Shown here piece after piece: positions 26,365 to 36,775 of a stretch of DNA of 64,000 bases (position 1 is the first letter of the stretch; each line of letters begins with the position of its first letter). The notes beneath the pieces are model-generated. The model made no database searches. It was given only the letters and a program-made list of their open reading frames with translations, and was not told the DNA's origin. This DNA is from Phycisphaerales bacterium (GTDB lineage: Bacteria; Planctomycetota; Phycisphaerae; Phycisphaerales; SM1A02). A program made the position numbers and the translations under genes. The stretch is taken from positions 62,001-126,000 of the forward strand of contig JAQWNP010000016.1 of the NCBI GenBank assembly GCA_029268515.1, given 5' to 3'.

Positions 26365-28431
26365 ATGTATCGAATACAGAACCAGTCACTGTTGATCCTT
26401 GTGATCATCACCTCAAATCTTCTTTTTGCAATAGTTCCACAAGCGTATGGCCAAGAGAACACCCTTGAATCTGCACTCGATACTGCAAGGAATGATGTCT
26501 ATCCTGCCTTGGTTAACATCGCGGTGGTTGGCCAGAACTATCAAGGTGGTCGTGAACAGAAGTTTCCTGCAGCTGGCAGTGGCGTCATTGTGACTCCGGA
26601 TGGCTATGTGCTCACGAACTACCATGTGGCCGGCGAAACAACCCGTATCACCTGCACACTACCATCAGGTCGAGAGTTTGATGCGAGCGTGATCGTGCAT
26701 GACCCATTGACTGACTTGTCTGTCTTAAAAATTGAGGACCAAGAGAATGATCTCCCGTGCGCGCCCCTGGGAGACTCTGATGCACTCCAGGTTGGCGACT
26801 ATGTGCTGGCCATGGGTAATCCCAATACCAATTCAAACTCAATGACCCTTGGTATTGTCTCCCACCCCAAACGAGTCTTCACAAGCTTCACTGGGAACGC
26901 TATTGATGAACAGGATCTAGGCGGCGGACAGACAACGGGTCTCTTTACACGCTGGATTCAACACGATGCACTTATTCTTCCAGGCAATAGCGGAGGCCCC
27001 CTTGTTAATCTGAAGGGTGAGATCATCGGTATCAATGAACTTGGGGGGCAAGGCGTTGGATTCGCGATCCCATCCAATCTGGCGGGACACGTTCTCAAAC
27101 AGGCTATTGAGCATGGCGAGGTACGGCGTGGCTGGATTGGCGCATCAATTAGACCTGTTGATGAGCTCGGACGGGAGGATGGCGCCTTAGTGACTTGGGT
27201 TGTACCAGCTGGACCAGCTGATGTTTCCGGCATCAAGGCAGGCGACGTGCTTCTCGAGGTCGATGGCGAAGCGATTGCTGCAAAGAACTTTGAGGCGATT
27301 CCACCTATTCTGAAAAGGCTTGCTGATCTTCCTGCCGGAAAAGATGCCACCTTGGTGATCATGCGCGGCGGCGAACGTCGAACCTGTTCTGTGCCCGTTG
27401 CTCCAATGGAGGCTTACCTCGGTGATCAAGCTGAGATCAAACCACTTGGTATCACCGTACGCGATATTACTCGTCAGATGTCGCTTGCACGTCGTTGGCC
27501 AAATCGTGATGGCGTACTCATCACTGGAGCACGCGCCGGCAAACCTGCTGATAAAGCACGCCCAGCTATCAAGTCCGGTGATGTCATCTTGAGCATCAAC
27601 GGTGTGCCAGTCAATAATCACCAAGATCTTCAAACACAAGCAGGCATGATTGAGCCAGAAACTCCAACGATTGTGGAACTTCGTCGTGGACAAGAACATG
27701 TCATTACGGTCGTTGAAATCAATCGTGAACGTGAGTCTCAATCTGGTGGCGCCTTACCTGTTGCTTGGTTGGGCGTTAAGACCCAAGTCATGACCTCACC
27801 TGTCGCTGAAGCATTAGGCATGGAAGGACAGACTGGCTTTCGCATCACTCGTGTTTTGCCAAATACAGAGGCTGCTGATGCTGGACTACAAACCGGCGAT
27901 GTCATTACCCATATGAATGACCGCATCATCAAAGCCCGTCGCATACAAGATGCGCCGTTATTGGAACGGATGATCGAGAATCAGACGATTGGTGATACGG
28001 TGAGCCTTACATTGAACCGCAACTCTGAGACCATACAAATTCCCGTTGTGATGGAGCAGATTCCCAGCGGTTCCAGGGACGCCGCAAAGAGTGGTGACGG
28101 CATTCTCGAATTCGATGTGCGTGACCTAACTCCGATGGATCTGATTGAAAAACGCTGGCCTTCAGACCTCGAGGGTGTCCTCATTACCGATGTTGAAAAC
28201 GGTGGCTGGGGTAGCCTTGCTGGACTCAGTGGCCAGGATGTTGTCATCAGCATCCAAGGCAATAAGACACCAGATGTGAATGCTTTCGATAAGGCCATGA
28301 AAGACGTCCACACCAACCAACCAGAGGTAATTGAAGTCTTCATACAGCGCGGGCATCGCACAACGTTTCTGTTTATTGAACCAGTCTGGATGCCAGATAA
28401 CAAAGTCAAGCCAGCAACATCAAATACTTAA
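26365..28431 (+). CDS. HtrA/Deg-like trypsin-type protease with several PDZ domains
   Basis: About 688 residues from the ATG at 26365; an earlier in-frame ATG lies inside the terminator and is rejected. After a signal peptide (ending near PQAYGQ) comes a trypsin-type domain with catalytic His87 (TNYHVAGE), Asp117 (PLTDLSVLKI) and Ser209 (PGNSGGPLV). Up to four PDZ-like segments follow, near residues 250-340 (PADVSGIKAGDVLLEVDGEA), 360-440, 460-550 and 570-670. HtrA proteins cut misfolded envelope proteins, and PDZ domains select substrates. Four PDZ domains is more than the usual one or two. An apparently inactive relative follows directly. Confidence 0.9.
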   Translation: MYRIQNQSLLILVIITSNLLFAIVPQAYGQENTLESALDTARNDVYPALVNIAVVGQNYQGGREQKFPAAGSGVIVTPDGYVLTNYHVAGETTRITCTLPSGREFDASVIVHDPLTDLSVLKIEDQENDLPCAPLGDSDALQVGDYVLAMGNPNTNSNSMTLGIVSHPKRVFTSFTGNAIDEQDLGGGQTTGLFTRWIQHDALILPGNSGGPLVNLKGEIIGINELGGQGVGFAIPSNLAGHVLKQAIEHGEVRRGWIGASIRPVDELGREDGALVTWVVPAGPADVSGIKAGDVLLEVDGEAIAAKNFEAIPPILKRLADLPAGKDATLVIMRGGERRTCSVPVAPMEAYLGDQAEIKPLGITVRDITRQMSLARRWPNRDGVLITGARAGKPADKARPAIKSGDVILSINGVPVNNHQDLQTQAGMIEPETPTIVELRRGQEHVITVVEINRERESQSGGALPVAWLGVKTQVMTSPVAEALGMEGQTGFRITRVLPNTEAADAGLQTGDVITHMNDRIIKARRIQDAPLLERMIENQTIGDTVSLTLNRNSETIQIPVVMEQIPSGSRDAAKSGDGILEFDVRDLTPMDLIEKRWPSDLEGVLITDVENGGWGSLAGLSGQDVVISIQGNKTPDVNAFDKAMKDVHTNQPEVIEVFIQRGHRTTFLFIEPVWMPDNKVKPATSNT

Positions 28432-28516
28432 GCGATCCAAACAGAGCAAGCACAAGAAATTATTCGGTGCCCAGTACAGCCGAAACATAAGCAAGCACAA
28501 CAAAAGGAAAAATACG

Positions 28517-29407
28517 ATGAAAACACTTCTTTGCATAAGGGCATCACTTGTATTTGTAGTTGTCGGTTTATTTGCTACGAACACTTATGCTGATCCAGCT
28601 CCCTCTGCAATGCCTGCCGACGCCGACCAGGCTTACTTCCAAGGCCTGCTTGAAAAACAAACACCCAGCATCATGAGTATGAAAATACTTCTTCAAGTTC
28701 AAATTACTGCCATGGGCAATACTGATGAACGAGAGGTCAATATTGACAGCAATGCCGTTGTCATTACGAAAGACGGATTACTGATGATGTCCAGCGACGC
28801 TTTTAATGGACCACAACGAATGTCACAACGCATGCGGCGAGGTGGTCGTGGTGGCGGCCGTGGTGGTGGTGGTGGTGGTGGCGGTGATTTTGATGTCGTT
28901 GCCGAACCGCTTGAAATCAGTGTTTTGATTCCCGGAACTGAAGAAGAAAGAGAAGCGACGCTGCTTGCAACCGATTCCAAACTCAATATTGCATTCGTCA
29001 AGCTTGATGATGTGGCGGGGCTCGACCTACACCCAGTTACTTTTTCTGGTGATACAAAAATTGCACTTGGAGAAGAGCTCACTGGCATCAATCTTGAGCC
29101 CGCAGCATTAGACTATGCCCCTTACTTTGAAACCGTACGTGTTACTGGACAAATTCACCAGCCACGCAGCATGTGGCGTGTTTCAGGTGGCTTTGGAGAG
29201 CGTGGCCTTCCACTCTTTAATAAAGACGGAAAAGCAGTTGGAATTCTTAGCCCACAAGAAATGCCTGACGATGGAACTGGCCAAGCAGGATTCGGTGGTG
29301 GCCAGGAGAGAACTTTCTTGATCCCGAGCAATGCAGTTGAAGGCGCCATTAAACAAGCAATCAAGAAGGCGACTGATGAAAAAAACAAGGCTGCTGCAAC
29401 GGGCTAA
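28517..29407 (+). CDS. Trypsin-fold protein without catalytic residues (pseudoprotease)
   Basis: About 296 residues from the ATG at 28517 (AAGGA eight bases upstream), with a signal peptide ending near TNTYA. Its order of segments follows the protease domain of the gene before it: NAVVITKDGLLMMSSDAFN in place of the His segment, DSKLNIAFVKLDD in place of the Asp segment, and GERGLPLFNKDGKAVGIL in place of the GNSGGPL segment. None of the three catalytic residues is kept. A Gly-rich linker (GGRGGGRGGGGGGGG) interrupts the first barrel. Binding or regulation of the neighbouring protease is a possible role. Confidence 0.75.
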   Translation: MKTLLCIRASLVFVVVGLFATNTYADPAPSAMPADADQAYFQGLLEKQTPSIMSMKILLQVQITAMGNTDEREVNIDSNAVVITKDGLLMMSSDAFNGPQRMSQRMRRGGRGGGRGGGGGGGGDFDVVAEPLEISVLIPGTEEEREATLLATDSKLNIAFVKLDDVAGLDLHPVTFSGDTKIALGEELTGINLEPAALDYAPYFETVRVTGQIHQPRSMWRVSGGFGERGLPLFNKDGKAVGILSPQEMPDDGTGQAGFGGGQERTFLIPSNAVEGAIKQAIKKATDEKNKAAATG

Positions 29408-29464
29408 TGATCGCTCGCTTACCATCATTCGAACTCGATGTGCCACAGAGTCGTAGGATCAACT

Positions 29465-31876
29465 ATGTATAGAAATTACCCGCTTTGGTGCCGCGTATGG
29501 CGGGCTATCTTATTTGTGTTCCTACTGGCTACGACAGCTTCTATAACCAGTGCCAAGCAAGATCCCCAAGCATTTCCTCTGGAATACCAACCTCGTTTGG
29601 TTGAAGCTGGCGGCGATGGCCATGCGCACACAAACCGCCTGATTACAGAGACCAGTCCCTACCTTCTACAACACGCCCACAACCCGGTGGACTGGTATCC
29701 ATGGGGCCAAGAAGCATTTGATGCCGCTCTTGAGCAAGACAAACCAATTCTCCTGAGTATTGGTTATGCCACCTGCTATTGGTGTCACGTGATGGAACGT
29801 GAGAGCTTTGAAGATGAAGAAGTTGCAGCCTATATCAACGATCATTTTATTCCCATCAAGGTTGATCGGGAGCAACGTCCGGATGTTGATCGACTCTACA
29901 TGACCGCAACCAATGTGATGTCTAAAAGAGGCGGCTGGCCATTGAATATGTTTCTTGAACCCGTGGAAAGGAAACCATTTTTTGGTGGCACTTATTTTCC
30001 AAAGAACACTACCCGGCAACGTGAGGGTTTTCTTTCAGTTCTAGCGAAGCGAAGCAGTGAATGGAAAGATCAAAGAGAATCTGTCACTGCACGGGCGAAC
30101 AATATTGCTCAGTTAGTCGCTCAGCAATTTGAAAGCTCAAGCGACAATGTTCGTCTGAACCAAGGGCGTATCGATGAGACCATTAATAGTCTTATCGCTA
30201 CACATGATGACAAGTTTGGAGGCTTCACAAAGCGTTCACCAAAGTTCCCACTACCGTCAAATTTGCTACTTTTGATGGAAGCGGGATGGGATCGACCTGA
30301 TGTCCGATCAGCCGTTGAATTCACACTTGACCGCATGGCGATGGGTGGAATGTATGACCAAGTCGCCGGGGGCTTCCACCGCTATAGCACAGATCGTCAA
30401 TGGCGCGTCCCCCACTTCGAGAAGATGCTGTATGACAATGCTCAGCTCGCTGTGATCTACGCCAGGGCCTACGAACTTACTGATAAGGAGTTCTACGCTG
30501 AGATGACACGTGAGATCCTGGATTATGTCCTGCGAGAAATGACTGACTCAGATGGCAGGTTTTTCAGCGCCCAGGATGCTGAAGCTGCACATCGTGAAGG
30601 CAGCACGCATGTTTGGACTCGTCAACAAATAAAAGACACACTGACCAGCGCCGGACTGAACGAAGATTTCGATCTTGCGGTAGCTGCCTATGGACTTGAT
30701 CAGCCCGCATTCTTTGTAGATCCACACCACCCAAACGATGAACCAACCTATGTGCTCAATCTCACCGCAACACCCTCTGCATTAGCCACGTCACTGAATA
30801 TCTCGCCCAATGAGTTCAATCAGCGACTTGCCCGCCTGAATAACGCGCTTCTCAGTGCTCGTTATCAACGTGTGCAACCAATCACTGATGACAAAACATT
30901 AACCGCTTGGAATGGACTCATGATTGAGGCCTTTGCGAACGGTGCCAGAGCATTGCGCAGCAAGAAATATTTAGATGCTGCTGAAGCCAATCTTGATTTT
31001 CTAACTAAGAACATGCGCAAAGAAGATGGTGGACTCTGGCGAACCTACCACAATGGGTCAATTCAGATTGATGGTTTTTTGGAGGACTACGCCTATCTCA
31101 TCCAAGGATTATTAGCACTATGGGAGGTCAAGAAAGAAAGTAAATATCTCAGCATGGCGAAAGAGCTCGCTGATTCGGCAAAACAACGTTTCTGGGACGA
31201 AGCAAACGGCGGCTACTACGACACGCTTCCCGATCAAGCAGATCTGTTTGTGCGAAGCCGCGTATTTAGAGATGGCGCGGTACCAAGCCCCAATGCTGTC
31301 ATGGCAAATAATCTCACAACACTTGCTGACATCACAAGTGAGGCTGCCTATTTAGAAGATGCACTGGCGACCATCGACATGCTCTCTGCGCCAGCCATGC
31401 GACAATTGCGTAGTCATCCCCTTACAAGCTTAGCGCTCTATGAAATTCACCAAGCCCAGGGTGCAGGATTGGCCCCCAATGCTGTTGCACGAGTCCGTCA
31501 AGAACTTCCAGTGACTGTCACCGTTAGCGAGAAATCCGTGTCGCTTTCTAAAAGCAAACCTGTAACGTTAGACATTGCCATAAAAATCAGTGCAGACATA
31601 CACCTCAATTCAAATGAACCGGGTGACCCATCACTTGTACCCACTTCAATACGTGTCGTTGGAAGCAAGGGTGTGGAAATAAGTGTTGAGTATCCGCAGG
31701 GTGATCTTTATCGAGGCGAGGTGAGAATATACAAAGGGACGATCACATTACCCGTCACAATCCGACAGACTGGGCCTATCACTGGAACACCCAAGTTAAT
31801 GTTGATGTACCAACCTTGCACCGATCAACTCTGCCTGCCTTCAGTTGGATTAATGTTGCCTTTACTCATTCGCTGA
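29465..31876 (+). CDS. DUF255 (YyaL-like) thioredoxin-domain protein with DsbD-like C-terminal domain
   Basis: About 803 residues from the ATG at 29465 (AGGA six bases upstream), with a signal peptide. The N-terminal domain is the DUF255 thioredoxin-like fold: [20 protein letters not shown] and [20 protein letters not shown], with CxxC at the active site, and [11 protein letters not shown]. The middle part is an alpha/alpha six-barrel with [17 protein letters not shown]. The last 120 residues resemble the DsbD N-terminal domain and end in [12 protein letters not shown]. This C-terminal addition is not usual for the family. A periplasmic redox role is inferred. Confidence 0.88.
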   Translation: MYRNYPLWCRVWRAILFVFLLATTASITSAKQDPQAFPLEYQPRLVEAGGDGHAHTNRLITETSPYLLQHAHNPVDWYPWGQEAFDAALEQDKPILLSIGYATCYWCHVMERESFEDEEVAAYINDHFIPIKVDREQRPDVDRLYMTATNVMSKRGGWPLNMFLEPVERKPFFGGTYFPKNTTRQREGFLSVLAKRSSEWKDQRESVTARANNIAQLVAQQFESSSDNVRLNQGRIDETINSLIATHDDKFGGFTKRSPKFPLPSNLLLLMEAGWDRPDVRSAVEFTLDRMAMGGMYDQVAGGFHRYSTDRQWRVPHFEKMLYDNAQLAVIYARAYELTDKEFYAEMTREILDYVLREMTDSDGRFFSAQDAEAAHREGSTHVWTRQQIKDTLTSAGLNEDFDLAVAAYGLDQPAFFVDPHHPNDEPTYVLNLTATPSALATSLNISPNEFNQRLARLNNALLSARYQRVQPITDDKTLTAWNGLMIEAFANGARALRSKKYLDAAEANLDFLTKNMRKEDGGLWRTYHNGSIQIDGFLEDYAYLIQGLLALWEVKKESKYLSMAKELADSAKQRFWDEANGGYYDTLPDQADLFVRSRVFRDGAVPSPNAVMANNLTTLADITSEAAYLEDALATIDMLSAPAMRQLRSHPLTSLALYEIHQAQGAGLAPNAVARVRQELPVTVTVSEKSVSLSKSKPVTLDIAIKISADIHLNSNEPGDPSLVPTSIRVVGSKGVEISVEYPQGDLYRGEVRIYKGTITLPVTIRQTGPITGTPKLMLMYQPCTDQLCLPSVGLMLPLLIR

Positions 31877-32038
31877 CCAGCTGATCGCTTTATTTCTCAC
31901 AATCATTTCGCAATAACACCGGCAGAATGGCTGCCGTGGCATCGAGACATGCATCTGCATACATCATGCACCACATGCATATCCGTGAACGAGAAATTAT
32001 CTTTTATAAAGGCTTCACAAACTGCCGATAAGCTAGCG

Positions 32039-32776
32039 ATGAGTGAACCATTAACACACAGTCATCGCTTTTGGAAACACATCCCAGCTATCCATATTGG
32101 CGGGTATATGTGGTTACTATCAGCGCTCTTCGTCCTACTCATCATCGCCCCATCACTTTCAAGCTTCACGATATTCACGCTTCGGCTCAGCGCGCTGCTC
32201 AGCTTGCTCGTACTACTGGCTGGAATCTTTGCCGTCAGCCGAAGTCGAATAGCTGTCTGGACCCTCAGCATCTTAGCGCTGTGCGCCGTTGCATTTCAAC
32301 TGCTGCATCACTTCGGAATGGGTGAATGGCTGGCAGTTACTGCTAATTTATTTGCTCTATTTTTTCTTGTTGGACTCTTTCTGATCGTGGAGTACGGTGT
32401 CTTCTCGGACCGTCAAGTCACCGTAGAAACGCTCGCTGGTGCATGCTGCGGCTATGTGCTTATGGCCGCCATTTTTGCGTCCATCTATTCGATTATCCTG
32501 CAATTCAATCCAGATGGTTTGTCACTATGGGAAGGGGCGACCATAACCAGCAGTGATATTGTCTTCCAAGGCGAAGAGTACGGTGTCCTTGGATATTTCA
32601 GTATCGCAACGCTCACAACCCTTGGCTATGGTGATATCGTTCCCAATTCACAAGGCACACGCAGCACGGCTTCGATCGAGGCAATTCTGGGACAGTTATA
32701 TCTCGCGGTGATTGTGGCACGGCTGGTCGGCATGTACATCACCAGCCGATCGATGGTGTCACCAGATACCCAGTAA
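32039..32776 (+). CDS. Potassium channel family protein
   Basis: About 245 residues from the ATG at 32039; an earlier in-frame ATG at 31949 would add 30 residues. Five or six hydrophobic segments precede a pore loop with the K+ selectivity filter TLTTLGYGDIVP, and a last helix (LYLAVIVARLVGMYI) follows. It matches the two-helix pore family (Ion_trans_2) with extra N-terminal helices. No RCK/TrkA-N regulatory domain is seen. The ligand and gating are unknown. It lies between the DUF255 gene and the ClpP-fold gene on the same strand. Confidence 0.87.
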   Translation: MSEPLTHSHRFWKHIPAIHIGGYMWLLSALFVLLIIAPSLSSFTIFTLRLSALLSLLVLLAGIFAVSRSRIAVWTLSILALCAVAFQLLHHFGMGEWLAVTANLFALFFLVGLFLIVEYGVFSDRQVTVETLAGACCGYVLMAAIFASIYSIILQFNPDGLSLWEGATITSSDIVFQGEEYGVLGYFSIATLTTLGYGDIVPNSQGTRSTASIEAILGQLYLAVIVARLVGMYITSRSMVSPDTQ

Positions 32777-32851
32777 GTGGGATCGGGTCGCCTCTTCAGG
32801 CAACCACTGATGTTGGCACATATTTACAGCAGAAACGTGTATTCTGTGTGC

Positions 32852-34123
32852 ATGAAAAAAATCAACAAATGTCATTTTACGTTTCTGCCTGCTCTGCTTT
32901 TGGTGGTCCTGATTGCACTGGCAACCAAGGCTCAGGCGCAAGGAACCGCCGGCCGATATATCACCATTCCCGTTGATGGACAGATCGGAATCGATACCCT
33001 CGCCGAGGGTTTTTCTGAAACGCTTAGAATCGCTCGTGCGAACCGCAGCAATACCACGCTTGTACTGACCTTCGACAGTGATGGTGGCAGCGAGATAGAG
33101 GCAAAGCGCATCATCGATATTCTCGAGCAAACCGGCGATCGCTACCAGCGAATAGGCATCGTCAAGAAATGCATTGGACCCGCCCTAGGCATCCTTCTCA
33201 CCTGTGACAAAATCTTCATTGCTGACCCGCGTCCAGAGGGAACCATCCTTGAGTTTCATGCAGCATGGACTCATGGTTCCGGCACAAACGAACAAGCAAT
33301 CACACGCCAACAGAACCTGTACCGGACGCTTGTTGCAGACATGCCTAGTTGGAAGCCAGTGATTGACGCCATGATCGATCCAAACGTTGATTTGTATGCA
33401 TGGAAAACTGAATCTGGACAGGTACGAGCTTCCAATACGCGTCCTGACGTTCCAGAAGAGGTCAAACACATTGACTTAACCGAAGCACTTGGAATTACCG
33501 CTTCAACAGCCATTGCCGCCGGTCTTGCAAAGCAGCTTGAAGGTGGCATGGATGGACTTGGGCACGCACTGGGCTTTGAAACCTTTAGGCCATCCCAGAC
33601 ATCCGGCGCTATCCTGATGCAGGCAGCAGTCAAAACACAACTCCAACATGAAGGCAGAGTCGAGACAACTTTCGCAAAAGCTTTCAACCTCATTTCTTCG
33701 GCTCAGGATCTCATCAACGATCTCCCTCGGCAAGAGTATTTTGCACAACAGGCAGATCCCCGAAATATACGTTATCGATCGCGTTACGTGAGAACTTGGG
33801 CTGGATCACGATGGCGTTTTACCGGCCCATCAGTAAGAATTTGGCGTACCAATTCTGACAATGCAATTCAACAGTGGCAGACCCTTGTCAACTCGCTAGA
33901 TCGGATCGGTCAGTTGGGCACTCAAGCTCGCGTTGAAGTGAACTGGCTCAAAGAGCAAGCCGCCAACTGGAACACCAATGATCCACGCCTTGATGGCCTT
34001 GCACTTCTTGAAAAAGATCTTGATGAACTCGTCTCTACTGGAAAGTCATTACAGGTCATGCGTGATCAAGCGGCCTCGCAGATCGACTTCTTCCAAAGAA
34101 ATCGCAATACACCCGCCGTCTAA
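32852..34123 (+). CDS. Secreted ClpP/crotonase-fold protein, probably without catalytic Ser
   Basis: About 423 residues from the ATG at 32852 (longer frame upstream not needed), with a signal peptide ending near TKAQAQ. Residues 30-200 resemble the ClpP-like domain of NfeD/SppA proteases: TLVLTFDSDGGSEIEAKRI, then IGPALGILLTCDKIFIADPR. In the alignment I make, the nucleophile Ser of the family is replaced by Pro (CIGPALG). The C-terminal part has coil-forming sequence (WQTLVNSLDRIGQLGTQARV). It could be a binding protein or a non-hydrolysing relative. Confidence 0.7.
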   Translation: MKKINKCHFTFLPALLLVVLIALATKAQAQGTAGRYITIPVDGQIGIDTLAEGFSETLRIARANRSNTTLVLTFDSDGGSEIEAKRIIDILEQTGDRYQRIGIVKKCIGPALGILLTCDKIFIADPRPEGTILEFHAAWTHGSGTNEQAITRQQNLYRTLVADMPSWKPVIDAMIDPNVDLYAWKTESGQVRASNTRPDVPEEVKHIDLTEALGITASTAIAAGLAKQLEGGMDGLGHALGFETFRPSQTSGAILMQAAVKTQLQHEGRVETTFAKAFNLISSAQDLINDLPRQEYFAQQADPRNIRYRSRYVRTWAGSRWRFTGPSVRIWRTNSDNAIQQWQTLVNSLDRIGQLGTQARVEVNWLKEQAANWNTNDPRLDGLALLEKDLDELVSTGKSLQVMRDQAASQIDFFQRNRNTPAV

Positions 34124-34218
34124 GACGATTACTTTTGTCGATCAAATCTAATCATGTATCGACGACACCGTCAATCAATCGCAGCTCAGTCCATCTCATC
34201 TCATTAAGAAATGGTACT

Positions 34219-35730
34219 TTAGGATTCCGGCGGTAACTTCGGATCAACCCCTTCCATCGGGAAGATCGCAGAGGGCGTACGTTCTTGATTCATAATCTGC
34301 TTGATCTTTTCAGTCACTTCAGGGTGTTGGTTTGAAATGTCAGTGGTCTCAGCTGGATCAACCGAGAGATCAAACAACTGAAGCCTCGTCTTCCCCTTGG
34401 CCATTCCAGTCCGAACAGCTTTATACCGCCCCATTCTCACTGCTTGGCGACCATTTCGCTCCCAGTAGAGAAAGGGACTGTCGACCTGCTCCTGCCCCTT
34501 CAAGGCCGCAGCGAAGCTCACGCCATCAATATTGTCTGCTGGCGGAGCGTCCACCATGTCGAGCACTGTTGGCATGACATCTTGAAAACCACTGATGTGA
34601 TCACTGACTGTGTTAGCAGGAATATGCCCCGGCCACCGAGCGATCATTGGCACGCGAATGCCACCTTCCCAGAACGATCCCTTTAACCCACGCAGGCCAC
34701 CCGAACTTTCAAAGAAGTCGTAGTCAACACCCCCTGCATAGGTTGCTCCATTGTCACTTGAGAAAATGACGATTGTGTTCTCTGTTAAACCTTGCGCATC
34801 AAGTTGATCAAGGATCTTGCCAACTTCTGTATCAAGACGGGTAATCATCGCCGCATAAGCTGCTCTTGGACGATCGTGTGGCAAATATCCTTTGTCACCA
34901 AGATAAGCATTTTCATCCCATGCTTCTGGATAACGGCCAAGATCATCCTCAGGTATTTGTAGAGCAAGGTGAGGAATCGGGCTTGGATAGTACAGAAAGA
35001 AAGGCTCATCACCACTGGACTTAATGAACTGCACAGCTTCATCAATCATCAGGTCGGGCGCATATTCTGCACCCCCGTACTGCTGCTGATACATGCTTTT
35101 ATCTGCGAGTGGTTCACTAATTTTCTGATGTGCTTTGAAGTACGCATTGTTCTCAAGCATGACTTTGTCTGAATTGCGCCACAAATGCGTCGGATAGTAG
35201 TTGTGCGCTTTTCTTTGGCAAAGGTATCCAAAGAAATGATCAAAACCTTGCAGATTAGGATGCCCAGATGTGCCCGGTCCACCGAGCCCCCATTTGCCAA
35301 TGGCTGATGTTCGGTAGCCCTGGTCTTGCAAACGCCTTGCGAGCGTGTCTGTTCCTGGAGGAAGCGGATATTGCCCCTCTGGCTGATCTGGCCCCCAACC
35401 GCCATTTTCCCAGTTATTGCGTACGACCGAGTGTCCTGTATGCAAACCTGTAAGGAGCACGCAACGTGATGGCGCGCACACCGTGCTGCCAGAGTAATGT
35501 TGCGTCATGCGCACACCTTGGCTCGCCAAACGATCTAAATGAGGAGTTTCAATCAACTCCTGGCCGTATGAACCCAATTCCCCATAGCCAAGGTCATCTG
35601 CCAGGATGTAAACGATGTTCGGTTGTCTTTTGCTCGACTCATTCAGACCAACATCGCCCACTTGCAAGTCGTCTAAGCCAAAAAGCGACATGCCCAGAAT
35701 AGGAAGTAATACAAGGAGCATGGTTCGCAT
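34219..35730 (-). CDS. Sulfatase (arylsulfatase-like)
   Basis: A 503-residue secreted sulfatase with a signal peptide at the N-terminus. The formylglycine site is CAPSR (Cys85 in STVCAPSRCVLLTG), needing a formylglycine-generating enzyme or equivalent for activation. The metal-binding start is VYILADDLGYGELGSYGQ, and the second part of the active site is IVIFSSDNGATYAGG. It hydrolyses sulfate esters, probably on marine polysaccharides, though the substrate cannot be told. Sulfatases are many in planctomycetes. It is next to a small lipoprotein gene on the same strand. Confidence 0.93.
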   Translation of the reverse strand: MRTMLLVLLPILGMSLFGLDDLQVGDVGLNESSKRQPNIVYILADDLGYGELGSYGQELIETPHLDRLASQGVRMTQHYSGSTVCAPSRCVLLTGLHTGHSVVRNNWENGGWGPDQPEGQYPLPPGTDTLARRLQDQGYRTSAIGKWGLGGPGTSGHPNLQGFDHFFGYLCQRKAHNYYPTHLWRNSDKVMLENNAYFKAHQKISEPLADKSMYQQQYGGAEYAPDLMIDEAVQFIKSSGDEPFFLYYPSPIPHLALQIPEDDLGRYPEAWDENAYLGDKGYLPHDRPRAAYAAMITRLDTEVGKILDQLDAQGLTENTIVIFSSDNGATYAGGVDYDFFESSGGLRGLKGSFWEGGIRVPMIARWPGHIPANTVSDHISGFQDVMPTVLDMVDAPPADNIDGVSFAAALKGQEQVDSPFLYWERNGRQAVRMGRYKAVRTGMAKGKTRLQLFDLSVDPAETTDISNQHPEVTEKIKQIMNQERTPSAIFPMEGVDPKLPPES

Positions 35731-35777
35731 TGCAGCTCAACCTCTTTCTAAATGTGGTGCTCAGTGAGCGTCGTCGC

Positions 35778-36410
35778 CTAGGGTTCTTGACCGAGATCAA
35801 AATGACCTGGATCTTCCCGGAAACCGTCGCTCTCTGACAGATTTGCCAAACCACCTTCTAATTGCAACGCAGCCGTATCCATTGCTGACGCAAAAGCCAT
35901 TTCTTTCTGACTCAATGAACGCCCCACAACCTGGATGGACGAAGCACTCTGTTGAAGCTCATCGATGGCCTTCCGTACTTGTTCCTTCGCATTTTCCAAA
36001 CCACCTGAAACCCGATGGTCTGGCGGTGGCGAGGAGGCAATAGATACAGTGGCCATACCCATCGTGGCCGCGGCACTTTCTAGATTAACGGTCACCCGTT
36101 CAACCAAATCCTGAAAGCGCAAGATCGAAGCAATCATTTTTTCTTCGCTTGTAGAAAGTTGGCGGCCCATAATCTGAAGTTGCGTTGCTTCGTCTCGCAT
36201 GCTAATCAGTGAACCTTGCAAAAACATGACTGCTTTCGACACCGGCTCAACACTGAATTTTTCTTCTGATACCGGCGGCAGATTAATCTGATCTGTCGTT
36301 TTTGACTGCTGACTATGACATCCATTGATGGCCAAAATACCTATCCCAACGGCCGCAGCATAAAAACAACGGGATCGAAAAGAAGAATCGCTCTTAACCT
36401 GAATTCGCAT
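35778..36410 (-). CDS. Putative lipoprotein with helical coiled body, unknown function
   Basis: About 210 residues from the ATG at 36410, which has an AGGAG ribosome site seven bases upstream; a longer frame to 36473 lacks this. The N-terminus is hydrophobic and ends in AINGCHSQ, a lipobox. The rest is mainly helical with repeated Q, S and A (ISMRDEATQLQIMGRQLSTS, ASSIQVVGRSLSQKEMAFAS), resembling a methyl-accepting-like or coiled-coil body. The two related segments suggest an internal repeat. No family was recognised. It is upstream of the sulfatase on the same strand. Confidence 0.65.
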   Translation of the reverse strand: MRIQVKSDSSFRSRCFYAAAVGIGILAINGCHSQQSKTTDQINLPPVSEEKFSVEPVSKAVMFLQGSLISMRDEATQLQIMGRQLSTSEEKMIASILRFQDLVERVTVNLESAAATMGMATVSIASSPPPDHRVSGGLENAKEQVRKAIDELQQSASSIQVVGRSLSQKEMAFASAMDTAALQLEGGLANLSESDGFREDPGHFDLGQEP

Positions 36411-36775
36411 TCGCACGCTCCTGTGAGTAACAGTGGTTCTTGTACCGAATGGCATTGTGCCATAGGTCATCAATCAGAGCGAGTACCCTCTCTCCAAAGA
36501 CCACAATCATCTGCTCGGACGTAATATATTGTGTACAAATCGGCGATAGAAGAGATGACCGGTCTCTCGGCAGTGAATTCTGCCCGCCAGGTGCCTCCAA
36601 CATAGACGGCCTCAGTATGGACAGCATGCGAAAGGATCAGTCCGGGGCCTACCAAGGCAACGTTCGCTCAGGGGGCGCAGGTGGCTGGAGAGCGACTTAG
36701 AGCACTAAGCAGAGTGATCGCTTCGATAAGCTCTAGTTTAGATATTGTTTGCAAAGGGGTTTGAGTAAGTATTCA
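36411..36775. other. Gene-less stretch between lipoprotein and histidine kinase genes
   Basis: These 365 bases show no coding frame with a plausible start and ribosome site, no clear terminator and no repeat. They presumably hold the promoter of the lipoprotein gene on the minus strand. Confidence 0.4.

Noticed and set aside
31950-32035. Several ATGCAT-like repeats upstream of the K+ channel gene
   Set aside because: Short and irregular; no operator pattern could be supported.
36394-36627. Short minus-strand frame upstream of the lipoprotein gene
   Set aside because: It overlaps the lipoprotein start, has no ribosome site and no family features.
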